Source of the DNA: an uncultured Eggerthellaceae bacterium
GTDB lineage: Bacteria > Actinomycetota > Coriobacteriia > Coriobacteriales > Eggerthellaceae
Length of the DNA: 7,206 nt
NCBI GenBank assembly: GCA_946626265.1
Contig: CAMOUE010000115.1
Location: 1 to 7,206 of the forward strand
Direction of reading: 5' to 3'
The translations under genes and the position numbers were made by a program. Of the stretch, positions 1-6,259 are shown piece after piece (within the stretch, counting starts at the first letter, position 1; each line of letters begins with the position of its first letter). The notes under the pieces are model-generated. The model saw only the letters and a list, made by a program, of their open reading frames with translations, was not told the DNA's origin and searched no databases.

Positions 1-58
1 TCCGCAGGCGGGCAACGTGGTCGGGATGGTGCCGACGTGTTCCGCCGAGGAGCCGTAG
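1..58 (+). CDS. Possible 3' end of an unidentified + strand gene (partial)
   Basis: Reading from base 2, a + strand frame gives 18 residues ending NVVGMVPTCSAEEP, followed by a TAG stop at 56-58. Nearly every codon ends in G or C, as in the real genes here. If real, the gene converges on the operon that ends at 114, leaving a 55-base spacer. The support is weak. The fragment is too short to assign a family, and a - strand frame that shares the same third positions is also open but lacks an ATG or GTG start. The stretch could equally be GC-rich non-coding DNA. Confidence 0.3.
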   Translation, partial: PQAGNVVGMVPTCSAEEP

Positions 59-63
59 GCGGA

Positions 64-87
64 CCCCTCCCGGCCCCCCGCCGCCCC
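64..87 (-). other. Putative G-quadruplex motif in the convergent spacer
   Basis: Read on the - strand, this stretch has four G-runs of lengths 4, 6, 3 and 4, separated by loops CGGC, CC and A. That meets the usual rule of four runs of at least three Gs with loops of 1-7 bases. It begins about 26 bases after the stop codon of the - strand glycosyltransferase gene and just beyond the possible + strand stop at 58. It might slow polymerase or form a stable 3' RNA structure between converging genes. Chance occurrence in GC-rich DNA is the main alternative. Confidence 0.4.
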
Positions 88-113
88 GGGCGCAACACGG
101 CCGACTTCAGGAC

Positions 114-1112
114 TTATGAGCCCCTCCTCATGAGCCTATCAAGCCTCCCCGCATCAAATCCGAGGTAGTGCAGCACGAGCGCCTGGCGGTACCGCTTCTC
201 GGTGGCCGCGGCTACGATAGGGTAGCGCTCCTTGAGGAACGCGTGGAACGCCCGTCCCCGTTCGAGTCCGCGGGCGCGGTCGTCGTCGAATATGAGCGCG
301 ATGTTGTAGTGCGTGTTCACGATAAGGCGTACGCGCTCGTCCACGAACTGCTTGCGAACGGGGTCCAGGTCGGCGGTTTGCGCGTAGGCGAGCAGCTCTT
401 CCGTGACGCGTGTGTGGTCGGCCCAGCGACGCACGTAGTTCGCAGGCGCGACGCTCTGCTCGGCGTTGCCCGTGAAGTAGTTGCACGCTTCCAGGTCGAG
501 GAAGCGTATCGTCTGCGCATGGCTCGCGATCTTGACGATGAACTCGTAATCGACGTAGAACGTGTGCTCGAGGAGCTTCACGTCGTGCTCGCGCAGAAAC
601 GCGGTGCGCACGTTCGTCGTGTGTATCATGAAGAACTTCTCGATGTCGGCGCGCATGCAGACCGATTCGAAGGGGGTCGTCTGCTCGCGTGCGATGTCGT
701 CCGGGAGATGGAGCAGGCGGCTTTCGCCCGTGTCCATGACGATGTCGCGCTTCACGTCGATGACGAGGTCGTCCGTCGCTGCGTCGAGCGCGTCGAGCAG
801 CTGCGGAATGTTGATGGTGCAGATGCGGTCATCGCCGTCGATGATGCGGAAATACGCTCCGCTCGCCTCGCGGATGCCCGCGTTGATCGCAGAGCCGTGC
901 CCGCCGTTCTCCTTGTTGACGAGCTTGAAGATCGTGGGGCAGAGCCTGACGAACTCGCGGGCGATAGCCGGCGTCGAGTCGGTCGACCCGTCGTTGACGA
1001 TGAGGACCTCGAGCCGGTCGTCTATCTCGCCCGCGCAGTAGCTCGCGAGGCTGTCGGCCAGATAGCGCTCGACGTTGTAGCTTGGCACGGCGATAGACAG
1101 GGTTTTTTCCAT
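114..1112 (-). CDS. Family 2 glycosyltransferase (GT-A fold)
   Basis: This 332-residue enzyme has no signal peptide or membrane segment. It probably works at the inner face of the membrane, moving a sugar from a nucleotide donor to a growing lipid-linked glycan. The GT2 domain covers about residues 5-200: the opening strand VPSYNVERYL (9-18), nucleotide-binding VNDGSTD (39-45), NKENGGHGSAIN (66-77), and the metal-binding DGDD (92-95). YVDYEF (186-191) is a likely site for the catalytic base. Arg follows DGDD where this subfamily often has Trp. The remaining C-terminal part is charged and helical in character. It is the last gene of the - strand operon; its ATG lies 3 bases after the ATPase stop, with AGGA about 7 bases upstream, so translation is probably coupled. 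The family is secure; donor and acceptor are unknown. Confidence 0.93.
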   Translation of the reverse strand: MEKTLSIAVPSYNVERYLADSLASYCAGEIDDRLEVLIVNDGSTDSTPAIAREFVRLCPTIFKLVNKENGGHGSAINAGIREASGAYFRIIDGDDRICTINIPQLLDALDAATDDLVIDVKRDIVMDTGESRLLHLPDDIAREQTTPFESVCMRADIEKFFMIHTTNVRTAFLREHDVKLLEHTFYVDYEFIVKIASHAQTIRFLDLEACNYFTGNAEQSVAPANYVRRWADHTRVTEELLAYAQTADLDPVRKQFVDERVRLIVNTHYNIALIFDDDRARGLERGRAFHAFLKERYPIVAAATEKRYRQALVLHYLGFDAGRLDRLMRRGS

Positions 1113-1115
1113 AAG

Positions 1116-1859
1116 CTATTCCTGACCGAGCTTGCGGTACGCTTCGCACACCTCGTTTACTTCCCCGACCATGCGCATATGGCCCTTCTCGATCCAGACG
1201 GCGCGGTTGCAGACGCGCTCGACTTGGTCGACGCTGTGCGACACGAACAGGAGCGTCGTGCCGTGCGTATCGACAAGCTCGCGGATGCGCTTCTCGCATT
1301 TCTCCTGGAACAGGAAATCGCCGACCGAAAGGGCCTCGTCGACGACGAGGATGTCGGGAATCGTTGCCGTCGCGACGGAGAACGCCACGCGGGCGACCAT
1401 GCCCGACGAGTAGTTCTTCATGGGCATGTCGAGGAAGTCGCGCACCTCGGCGAAATCGACGATCTCGTCGAAGCGCTCGTGGATGAACTGGCGGCTGTAA
1501 CCGAGCAGCGCACCGTTCAGGTAGATGTTCTCGCGGGCGGTGAGCTCGAGGTCGAAGCCGGCGCCGAGCTCGATGAGCGGAGCGATGGTGCCCCCGATGG
1601 CCACTTTCCCCTTCGTCGGCTCGAGCACGCCCGCGATGATCTTCAGCAGCGTCGACTTGCCGGACCCGTTCGTGCCGACGATTCCGTATTGCTCGCCGCG
1701 GTTGATCACCAGGTCGATGTCCTCGAGCGCCATGAACTTCTTGAAGTGAAGCTCGCGCTTGATGATCTTGATGAAGTACTCCTTCAAGTTGTTCAACTGC
1801 TCGGAGGCTATGTTGAACATCATGGAGACGTGGTCTATGACGATGATGGGCTCGCTCAT
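1116..1859 (-). CDS. Polysaccharide ABC exporter ATPase (TagH/Wzt/RfbB type)
   Basis: This 247-residue cytoplasmic ATPase should power export of a lipid-linked glycan with the permease encoded just upstream. Visible motifs are Walker A GTNGSGKST (62-70), the glycan-exporter E-loop segment IELGAGFDLELTARENI (about 96-112), signature SSGM (151-154), Walker B ILVVDE (170-175) and the H-loop histidine H208. The N-terminal lead of about 40 residues before the ATPase core is typical of TagH/Wzt proteins. The protein stops right after the nucleotide-binding domain. It therefore lacks both the carbohydrate-binding domain of Wzt from E. coli O8/O9a and the long extension of B. subtilis TagH, and resembles the short KpsT/RfbB form. 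It starts 7 bases after the permease gene; its AAGGA site (1864-1868) overlaps the permease stop codon, so coupled translation is likely. Confidence 0.95.
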   Translation of the reverse strand: MSEPIIVIDHVSMMFNIASEQLNNLKEYFIKIIKRELHFKKFMALEDIDLVINRGEQYGIVGTNGSGKSTLLKIIAGVLEPTKGKVAIGGTIAPLIELGAGFDLELTARENIYLNGALLGYSRQFIHERFDEIVDFAEVRDFLDMPMKNYSSGMVARVAFSVATATIPDILVVDEALSVGDFLFQEKCEKRIRELVDTHGTTLLFVSHSVDQVERVCNRAVWIEKGHMRMVGEVNEVCEAYRKLGQE

Positions 1860-1863
1860 GGTT

Positions 1864-1868
1864 TCCTT
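1864..1868 (-). promoter_or_regulatory. Ribosome binding site overlapping the permease stop codon
   Basis: On the - strand AAGGA lies 4 bases before the ATPase ATG and shares bases with the TAA stop of the permease gene (1867-1869). This tight layout suggests that ribosomes finishing the permease re-initiate on the ATPase, keeping the two exporter halves in step. Confidence 0.6.
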
Positions 1869-2661
1869 AGATGTAGAGGATGAAGTTGCGCTCGGTCTTG
1901 CGGAAGACGATCAGTCCGACGAGGAACGTGATGGCGGCCATGCCGAAGCACACGAGGCATTCCATGGCGCCGGGGTTCGTGTTCCACATCATGATGTCGC
2001 GGAAGAACGTGACGTAATGGTACATGGGATTGAAGAGCTCGAGCGTTTGCATCCAGTCGGGAAGCATCTCGAACGGGTAGAAGATCGGCGTGGCGTAGTT
2101 CCATGCGGATACGACGACGGTCCACAGGTGCATGACGTCGCGGAAGAACACGGCGAGCGCCGAGAGCAAAAGCCCGAGCCCCGCGACGAAGATGAACGCG
2201 ACGATGATTATGAACGGCAGGCCCCAGATCACGTGGATGGACGGGACGACGCGGAAGAACGCCATGACGGCTGCGACAGCGATGAGGGAGATGGCGAAGT
2301 TCACGAGCTCGAACGCGACCTTCTCGAGCGGGAAGAGCATCTTCTCGATGCGGATCTTCTTGATGAGCGACTGCGAGTTGATGATCGAGCTGATGGCGCC
2401 GAGCGTTCCGCGGTTCATGAAATCGAACATGATCTGTCCCAAGATGAGGTACACCGGGAAGTTCTCGATGCTGAAGCGGAACATGTAGGAGAACACGGCG
2501 GCGAGCACGATCATCATGAGGAGCGGGTTGAGGACGCTCCAGAGGATGCCGAGCACGCTGCGGCGGTACTTCAGCTTGAAATCTTTCGTCACGAGCGATT
2601 CCAGCACAAACCAGTTGCGCTTGAGCTGGCTTTTCTCGATTACTTGGTTGGTATCGGCCAT
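1867..2661 (-). CDS. Polysaccharide ABC exporter permease (ABC-2, TagG/Wzm type)
   Basis: This 264-residue inner-membrane protein is the channel half of the glycan exporter, paired with the ATPase encoded directly downstream. It matches the ABC-2 TagG/RfbD/Wzm layout. An amphipathic N-terminus runs into KYRRSVLGILWSVLNPLL (31-48). About six hydrophobic segments follow (roughly 38-60, 68-85, 118-138, 145-170, 178-197 and 236-254), with the conserved YATPIFYP (189-196) and NPMYHYVTFFRD (211-222) late in the protein. The ATG at 2661 is preferred because GGAAG stands 9 bases upstream. An in-frame TTG at 2709 would add 16 Pro/Gln/Arg-rich residues without a good binding site and would remove most of the spacer after the GT8 gene. 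The exported polymer could be teichoic acid-, rhamnan- or O-antigen-like; sequence alone does not decide. Confidence 0.94.
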   Translation of the reverse strand: MADTNQVIEKSQLKRNWFVLESLVTKDFKLKYRRSVLGILWSVLNPLLMMIVLAAVFSYMFRFSIENFPVYLILGQIMFDFMNRGTLGAISSIINSQSLIKKIRIEKMLFPLEKVAFELVNFAISLIAVAAVMAFFRVVPSIHVIWGLPFIIIVAFIFVAGLGLLLSALAVFFRDVMHLWTVVVSAWNYATPIFYPFEMLPDWMQTLELFNPMYHYVTFFRDIMMWNTNPGAMECLVCFGMAAITFLVGLIVFRKTERNFILYI

Positions 2662-2670
2662 TATCTGCGA

Positions 2671-2675
2671 CTTCC
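2671..2675 (-). promoter_or_regulatory. Ribosome binding site that fixes the permease start
   Basis: GGAAG on the - strand lies 9 bases before the ATG at 2661. No comparable purine-rich site precedes the alternative TTG at 2709, so this site decides for the 264-residue permease. Confidence 0.55.
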
Positions 2676-2699
2676 GACGGGGTTGTTGCACATCAGGCA

Positions 2700-2708
2700 A
2701 TTGTAGCA
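2700..2708 (-). promoter_or_regulatory. Candidate internal promoter (extended -10) before the ABC exporter genes
   Basis: The 66-base gap between the GT8 gene and the permease contains TGCTACAAT on the - strand. That is a TG-n extended -10 with TACAAT matching TATAAT at five of six bases. No good -35 is seen at 17 bases, which extended -10 promoters can tolerate. Transcription would start about 30 bases before the permease ATG. This gap is much wider than the other gaps in the operon (3 and 7 bases), consistent with a separate promoter for the exporter genes. It is AT-rich chance sequence if not active. Confidence 0.35.
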
Positions 2709-2727
2709 ATGACGGTGCCCGAGGGGT

Positions 2728-3828
2728 TTAAGGATGGCGTTTCACCAGTCGAACTACAGAACGGGCCATCGTTCGGACGGCGTCGCGGCGCCTCGAGCCT
2801 TCCGGCAACACGACGCCGATGACCGCGCGAAGGGGGCTGTCCGCCCCGACGAGCGGCGTCGCGTCCTGCTGCTCGCGAAGAAGTTGGGCTTCGAGGACGG
2901 CGCTCTCGCGCTCGAGCCGTTCTTGCAGCTCGTCGTAGTACGGCGTTTCGCGGGCATAGCGCCAGAACTCCTCGCCGCGGTCGCAGTCGCGCTTGTTCCA
3001 GGGCTTCTCGCGCCCTGCGTAGTGGATGACCTTCTCGTGCTCGCGCGCCTCGAGGTACGCGGCGTACACGGGCGCGGGGGCGAACGAGCACACGCCTGCG
3101 ACGCGGCCGCCGCCGTCGTGCATGACGTTCCACGAGGCGTCCAGGTACTCGACGCTCCCTTCGCAGAATGCGTTCAGGATGTCCTGGTCGTTGAATATGA
3201 ACCGGGCGTCGCCGGCCGCTTCCAGCCATTCCTGGACGGGAACGGCCGCGCGCAGCAGCGCCGTGTCGAGCAGGAGCACGCCGGCCTGGAAGTAGTCGTC
3301 GGGGTTCGCGAGCGCGAGCACGTCGGTCGAGTAGCGCAACCGCTCTCCGTCGTCCCAGTTCATGACGCCCAGGTAGTCGACGTCGCGGACGGCCCCGATC
3401 GCGTTGCCGTGGAGGTCGCTTGCGAACAGCTCGCCGACATCGCCTTTCACGATGAGGTCGGAGTCGAGGTAGACGACCTTGTCGTAGTCGGGCAGGGCGT
3501 CTTGTATGAGGAAGCGGTAGTACGTCTCGATGCCGATGTGCTCGTTGTTCGTCGAAAGGTCGTAATTGCCGATGAGCTCGGTCACGTCCATGAACGTGAG
3601 GCGCGAGAACCCCTCGCGCTCGAGGAACGAGCGCATGGTCTGCTGGTTTGCCGGCGAGATGTCGGTGGTCATGACCGTGACGTCGTACATGAACGCATCC
3701 GAGGCGTTCGCGAGCATCGAGTGGATCGTCGTCGCGACCATGGGCGCATAGCGGTCGTCGGCTGCGAGCACGACGGGGACGACGTCTTTTGCATGGGGAT
3801 CGGCGGCGGCGTGCTTGACGTGTTTCAT
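2728..3828 (-). CDS. Family 8 glycosyltransferase
   Basis: This 366-residue soluble GT8 enzyme is a retaining transferase, of the kind that adds glucose or galactose in LPS and Gram-positive glycans. The core begins with VPVVLAADDRYAPM (17-30). It has the metal-binding DSD (122-124, in VVYLDSD), the acceptor-side YFQAGVLLLD (179-188) and NDQDILN (213-219), and the closing HYAGREKPW motif (269-277) that contacts the donor diphosphate. All key residues are present. After about 295 the sequence becomes a probable coiled coil (to about 322), then a basic tail from LPEGS (341-345) to the end, similar to the tail of the GT2-GT4 fusion in the other operon. It is the first gene of the - strand operon; its ATG has GGAG 9 bases upstream. 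Sugar and linkage are not predictable here. Confidence 0.94.
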   Translation of the reverse strand: MKHVKHAAADPHAKDVVPVVLAADDRYAPMVATTIHSMLANASDAFMYDVTVMTTDISPANQQTMRSFLEREGFSRLTFMDVTELIGNYDLSTNNEHIGIETYYRFLIQDALPDYDKVVYLDSDLIVKGDVGELFASDLHGNAIGAVRDVDYLGVMNWDDGERLRYSTDVLALANPDDYFQAGVLLLDTALLRAAVPVQEWLEAAGDARFIFNDQDILNAFCEGSVEYLDASWNVMHDGGGRVAGVCSFAPAPVYAAYLEAREHEKVIHYAGREKPWNKRDCDRGEEFWRYARETPYYDELQERLERESAVLEAQLLREQQDATPLVGADSPLRAVIGVVLPEGSRRRDAVRTMARSVVRLVKRHP

Positions 3829-3864
3829 GACCGGTGTCTCCGTTCGAAATGCGGACGTTTTTAG

Positions 3865-3892
3865 CCATTCTACTGTTATGGGGAAGGAATGG
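3865..3892. promoter_or_regulatory. Inverted repeat between divergent promoters, possible operator
   Basis: CCATTC (3865-3870) and GAATGG (3887-3892) are perfect inverted arms separated by 16 bases, with centres about 22 bp apart, close to two turns of the helix. The left arm overlaps the candidate - strand -10 and the right arm overlaps the candidate + strand extended -10. A dimeric regulator bound here could control both operons at once. The arms are short and no regulator gene is in the window. Confidence 0.35.
3867..3872 (-). promoter_or_regulatory. Candidate -10 element for the - strand operon
   Basis: TAGAAT on the - strand matches TATAAT at five of six bases and lies 38 bases before the GT8 ATG, leaving room for a short leader with its GGAG site. 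No convincing -35 stands 16-18 bases upstream, so the assignment is tentative. Confidence 0.35.
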
Positions 3893-3898
3893 TATCCT
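3890..3898 (+). promoter_or_regulatory. Candidate extended -10 for the + strand operon
   Basis: TGGTATCCT is a TG-n extended -10 whose hexamer matches TATAAT at four of six bases. It lies 43 bases before the ATG of the GT2-GT4 fusion. The -35 position is poor. It is the best + strand candidate seen in this short divergent gap, but weak in itself. Confidence 0.27.
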
Positions 3899-3927
3899 CG
3901 TACATGCTATTCGCAGATAAGCCGAGC

Positions 3928-3935
3928 AGAGGAGG
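3928..3935 (+). promoter_or_regulatory. Strong ribosome binding site of the GT2-GT4 gene
   Basis: AGAGGAGG, close to the full anti-16S complement, stands 6 bases before the ATG at 3942. It is the strongest ribosome binding site in the window and fixes this start. Confidence 0.75.
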
Positions 3936-3941
3936 CACGGC

Positions 3942-6257
3942 ATGGAGCAACCGTTCGTCTCGGTGGTCGTCCCCGTGTTCAACGGGGAGCAATTCGTGCG
4001 GCGCGCTATCGAGAGCGTGCTCGCCCAGACGTGCGGCGACGTCGAGGTCGTCGTCGTGGACGACGCGAGCACCGATGGGACCGCCGCTATCGTCATGGAA
4101 TGCAGCGAGCAGGACGCGCGCGTGCGCATGGTCCGCCACCGCGTGAACAAGCAGCTGTTCGAGGCGCGAAAGACCGGCGTCTCCCATGCGCGCGGGCTGT
4201 ACGTGACGTTTCTCGATGCCGACGACACGCTCGAGCCGGGCGTCGTCGAATTCTGCGTCAGGGCGCTGGCGGAGCGGGCGTACGACATCGTCCAGTTTCC
4301 CATCAGGCCGGTCGTAGAGTCGCGTGCCGACGAGGCGGCGATCGCCGACGCCCGCTCGTTCTTCGTCGTCCACGACGGCGTCCTCGAAGGCCCCGACATC
4401 GTTCATGGCGTGTTCGGCGGCCAGAGGACGCGATGGAACCTCTGCGGCAAGTTCGTGCGCGCGGGCCTTCTTGCCGACGCTTACGCAGAGGTCGGCGATA
4501 GGCCCGTCTACTACGGCGAAGACTGCCTGGCCATGGTTTCGCTCGCGTGCCGCGCGAGCTCCCTGTACGGCGACCCGAACGCGCCCGCCTACCTCTACCG
4601 CATCGATACGGGGTCGTCCCGGTCGGCGTCTTTGGAGGGCTTCGAGCGCATCGCGTCGGATGGCGCGTTCGTCGTCGACGAGGCGCGCGCCTTGCTCGAG
4701 CGGCACGGGATCGCCGGGGAATGCGAAGCAGACCTCGCGTTCATCAAGGGGGTGTTCTGCCGCAACGCGGTCGACCGCCTCCATTCCGCCTTGCCGAGCG
4801 ACAGGAGACCCGAGGGCCTCGACGCGCTCGCGCGGACGTGGGATCCGGTGGACGTGGTCTCCCGCTTGGCGCAGATGCGGTGGGACGATTCGTACAAGAC
4901 CGTATCGGAGCTGGCCGCCGCCCGCGCCCTCGCCCCCTCCGAGAAGCCGACGAAGACCGTTGCCGTCTACCATTTCAAGATGGGAATGGGCGGTGCGGAG
5001 CGGGTGACGCGAGACCTCATTGACGTGTGGCAGGGCATGGGGCTTTCGGTCGTGCTGCTTACCGACGAGCCGCCGGCCGCAGGCGACGAGCCGCTGCCCG
5101 AAGGCGTCGAGCGCGTGGTCGTCCCCGACTTCCGCGCATGCACGTCCGATACGTATGGCGATCGGGCCCGGGCGCTGCGCGACGCGCTCGTCGCCCACGG
5201 CGTCGACACGGTCGTCTACTGCCAGTGGCTATGCCTCACGCTTGCATGGGACGTGCTGCTCATGAAGATGCTCGGCATGAAGGTCGTCGTCCACACGCAC
5301 GGCGCTTTCACGATGCTCATGAACCCGGCTCTGTCCCTCTACCCGTCCTTGCCCGCCGGCTACCGCCTTTGCGACGGCATCGTATGCCTGAGCAGCGTTA
5401 ACGCCGCCTTCTGGGGTCAGTTCAACGAACGGGTGCACGTGACCGTCAACCCGCCGACCGTCGATGCGAAGACGTGCAGGCAGGCGTCGCTCGACGGAAA
5501 GCGCATCCTGTGGCTCGGGCGCCTCGACCCCAACGAGAAGAACCCGTTCGCCGTCATCCCCATCATGGAGGAGCTCTGCAAGCTCGAGCCCGACGCCGTG
5601 CTGCGCGTCGTCGGCCCTGCAGCCGAGGCGGACCGGCTCGCGATGGAAGAGCAGATCGAGCGGCTCGGGCTTGGCGACTCCGTCATCCTATGCGGTCCGA
5701 CGCCCGATCCCGAGCCGTACTTCCTCGAGAGCGAGGTGCTGCTGATGACGTCGCCGGCCGAGGGCTACCCGCTCGCGCTCGCGGAGGCGAAGGCGTACGG
5801 CGTTCCCACGGTGATGTTCGACATCCCGTTCGTCACGCTCGTCCAGGGGCATCGCGGCGTGCGGGTCGTCGAGTACGGTGACGCGCAGGCTGCCGCACGC
5901 GAGATGGCGGCGCTCCTCGCCGACGAAGGCGAGAGGAAGCGCCTCGGCCGGGAGGCCCACGAGCACGCTCTCGAGCTCGGCGCGTTCGATTTCGAGTCGT
6001 TCTGGCGCGACGTGTTCGCCGGCCGGGGATTCTACGAGCCGACCTGCGAGGACGAACGTATCATGTGGAGGTGCTCGTACGAGGCCCATCTCGGTTTCGT
6101 GCGCGACAAGTACGACGAGATACAGCGCCTCGGCGACATCGCCGGGCAATCGCTCGCGCGGGCCGTTGCCCGCAGGGCGTTGCCGGAGGGCTCGGTGCAA
6201 CGCGAGATCGCCAAGGGCGCCTATAGGGCTGCGCGCTCGGCCATGGGAAGGGGCTAG
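3942..6257 (+). CDS. Two-domain glycosyltransferase: GT2 fused to GT4
   Basis: This 771-residue protein joins two catalytic modules and probably adds two successive sugars, or two linkages, to a lipid-linked glycan in the cytoplasm. The N-terminal GT2 (GT-A fold, about 5-300) has VPVFNGEQFV (10-19), VVVDDASTDGT (37-47), NKQLFEARKTG (69-79), metal-binding DADD (92-95) and YYGEDCLA (190-197) with the likely catalytic-base pair E193-D194. A linker near 315-335 leads to a GT4 (GT-B fold, about 338-695). This has MGMGGAERV (347-355), VHTHGAF (450-456), ILWLGRLDPNEKNP (522-535) and the EX7E motif in EGYPLALAE (607-615). Both active sites look intact. Residues 700-771 are helical and basic and carry the LPEGS tail (747-751). 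It is first in the + strand operon and 2 bases from the next gene. No frameshift is evident, so the fusion appears genuine; sugars are unknown. Confidence 0.94.
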   Translation: MEQPFVSVVVPVFNGEQFVRRAIESVLAQTCGDVEVVVVDDASTDGTAAIVMECSEQDARVRMVRHRVNKQLFEARKTGVSHARGLYVTFLDADDTLEPGVVEFCVRALAERAYDIVQFPIRPVVESRADEAAIADARSFFVVHDGVLEGPDIVHGVFGGQRTRWNLCGKFVRAGLLADAYAEVGDRPVYYGEDCLAMVSLACRASSLYGDPNAPAYLYRIDTGSSRSASLEGFERIASDGAFVVDEARALLERHGIAGECEADLAFIKGVFCRNAVDRLHSALPSDRRPEGLDALARTWDPVDVVSRLAQMRWDDSYKTVSELAAARALAPSEKPTKTVAVYHFKMGMGGAERVTRDLIDVWQGMGLSVVLLTDEPPAAGDEPLPEGVERVVVPDFRACTSDTYGDRARALRDALVAHGVDTVVYCQWLCLTLAWDVLLMKMLGMKVVVHTHGAFTMLMNPALSLYPSLPAGYRLCDGIVCLSSVNAAFWGQFNERVHVTVNPPTVDAKTCRQASLDGKRILWLGRLDPNEKNPFAVIPIMEELCKLEPDAVLRVVGPAAEADRLAMEEQIERLGLGDSVILCGPTPDPEPYFLESEVLLMTSPAEGYPLALAEAKAYGVPTVMFDIPFVTLVQGHRGVRVVEYGDAQAAAREMAALLADEGERKRLGREAHEHALELGAFDFESFWRDVFAGRGFYEPTCEDERIMWRCSYEAHLGFVRDKYDEIQRLGDIAGQSLARAVARRALPEGSVQREIAKGAYRAARSAMGRG
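4038..4162 (+). repeat. Diverged tandem-paralogue block, copy 1 (partner 6341-6465)
   Basis: Bases 4038-4070 match 6341-6373 with one mismatch in 33, and 4146-4162 match 6449-6465 exactly over 17 bases. Both pairs are offset by 2303 bases, so the block is colinear without net insertion or deletion. It encodes the nucleotide-binding DVEVVVVDDAS segment and the NKQLF segment of the GT2 fold. This shows common descent of the two GT2 domains; it is not a mobile repeat. Confidence 0.6.
6246..6253 (+). promoter_or_regulatory. Ribosome binding site inside the end of the GT2-GT4 gene
   Basis: GGAAGGGG lies within the last codons of the fusion gene, 6 bases before the ATG at 6260. With only 2 bases between stop and start, the second gene is almost certainly translated from the same message. 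Confidence 0.6.
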
Positions 6258-6259
6258 CC

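Noticed and set aside
69..90. Hairpin CCCGG/CCGGG as an intrinsic terminator
   Set aside because: The stem is only 5 bp with a 12-base loop, and no T-tract follows on either strand.
168..1883. A + strand open frame of 571 codons opposite the GT2 and ATPase genes
   Set aside because: It crosses two well-recognised - strand genes and has a low-complexity Val/Asp/Glu/Arg/Ala composition, as expected from the antisense of GC-rich codons. It has no recognisable domain.
2662..2709. Longer permease starting at a TTG at 2709
   Set aside because: The 16 added residues (Pro, Gln, Arg) do not look like the usual TagG/Wzm N-terminus, and a GGAAG site 9 bases before the ATG at 2661 supports the shorter protein.
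2693..4399. A - strand open frame of 568 codons across the divergent promoter region
   Set aside because: It overlaps the GT8 gene, the divergent gap and the start of the fusion gene in the wrong frame. Its translation is Arg/Pro/Ser-rich and has no domain.
3876..5198. A - strand open frame of 440 codons opposite the fusion gene
   Set aside because: It is the antisense shadow of a gene with intact GT2 and GT4 motifs. Similar shadows at 5688-6512 and 6254-7123 are dismissed for the same reason.
6252..6259. Perfect 8-bp palindromes GGCTAGCC at the fusion stop and CGCTAGCG (7193-7200) at the last stop
   Set aside because: Both arise from a TAG stop in GC-rich surroundings. They are too short and too dependent on the stop codon to count as binding or recombination sites.
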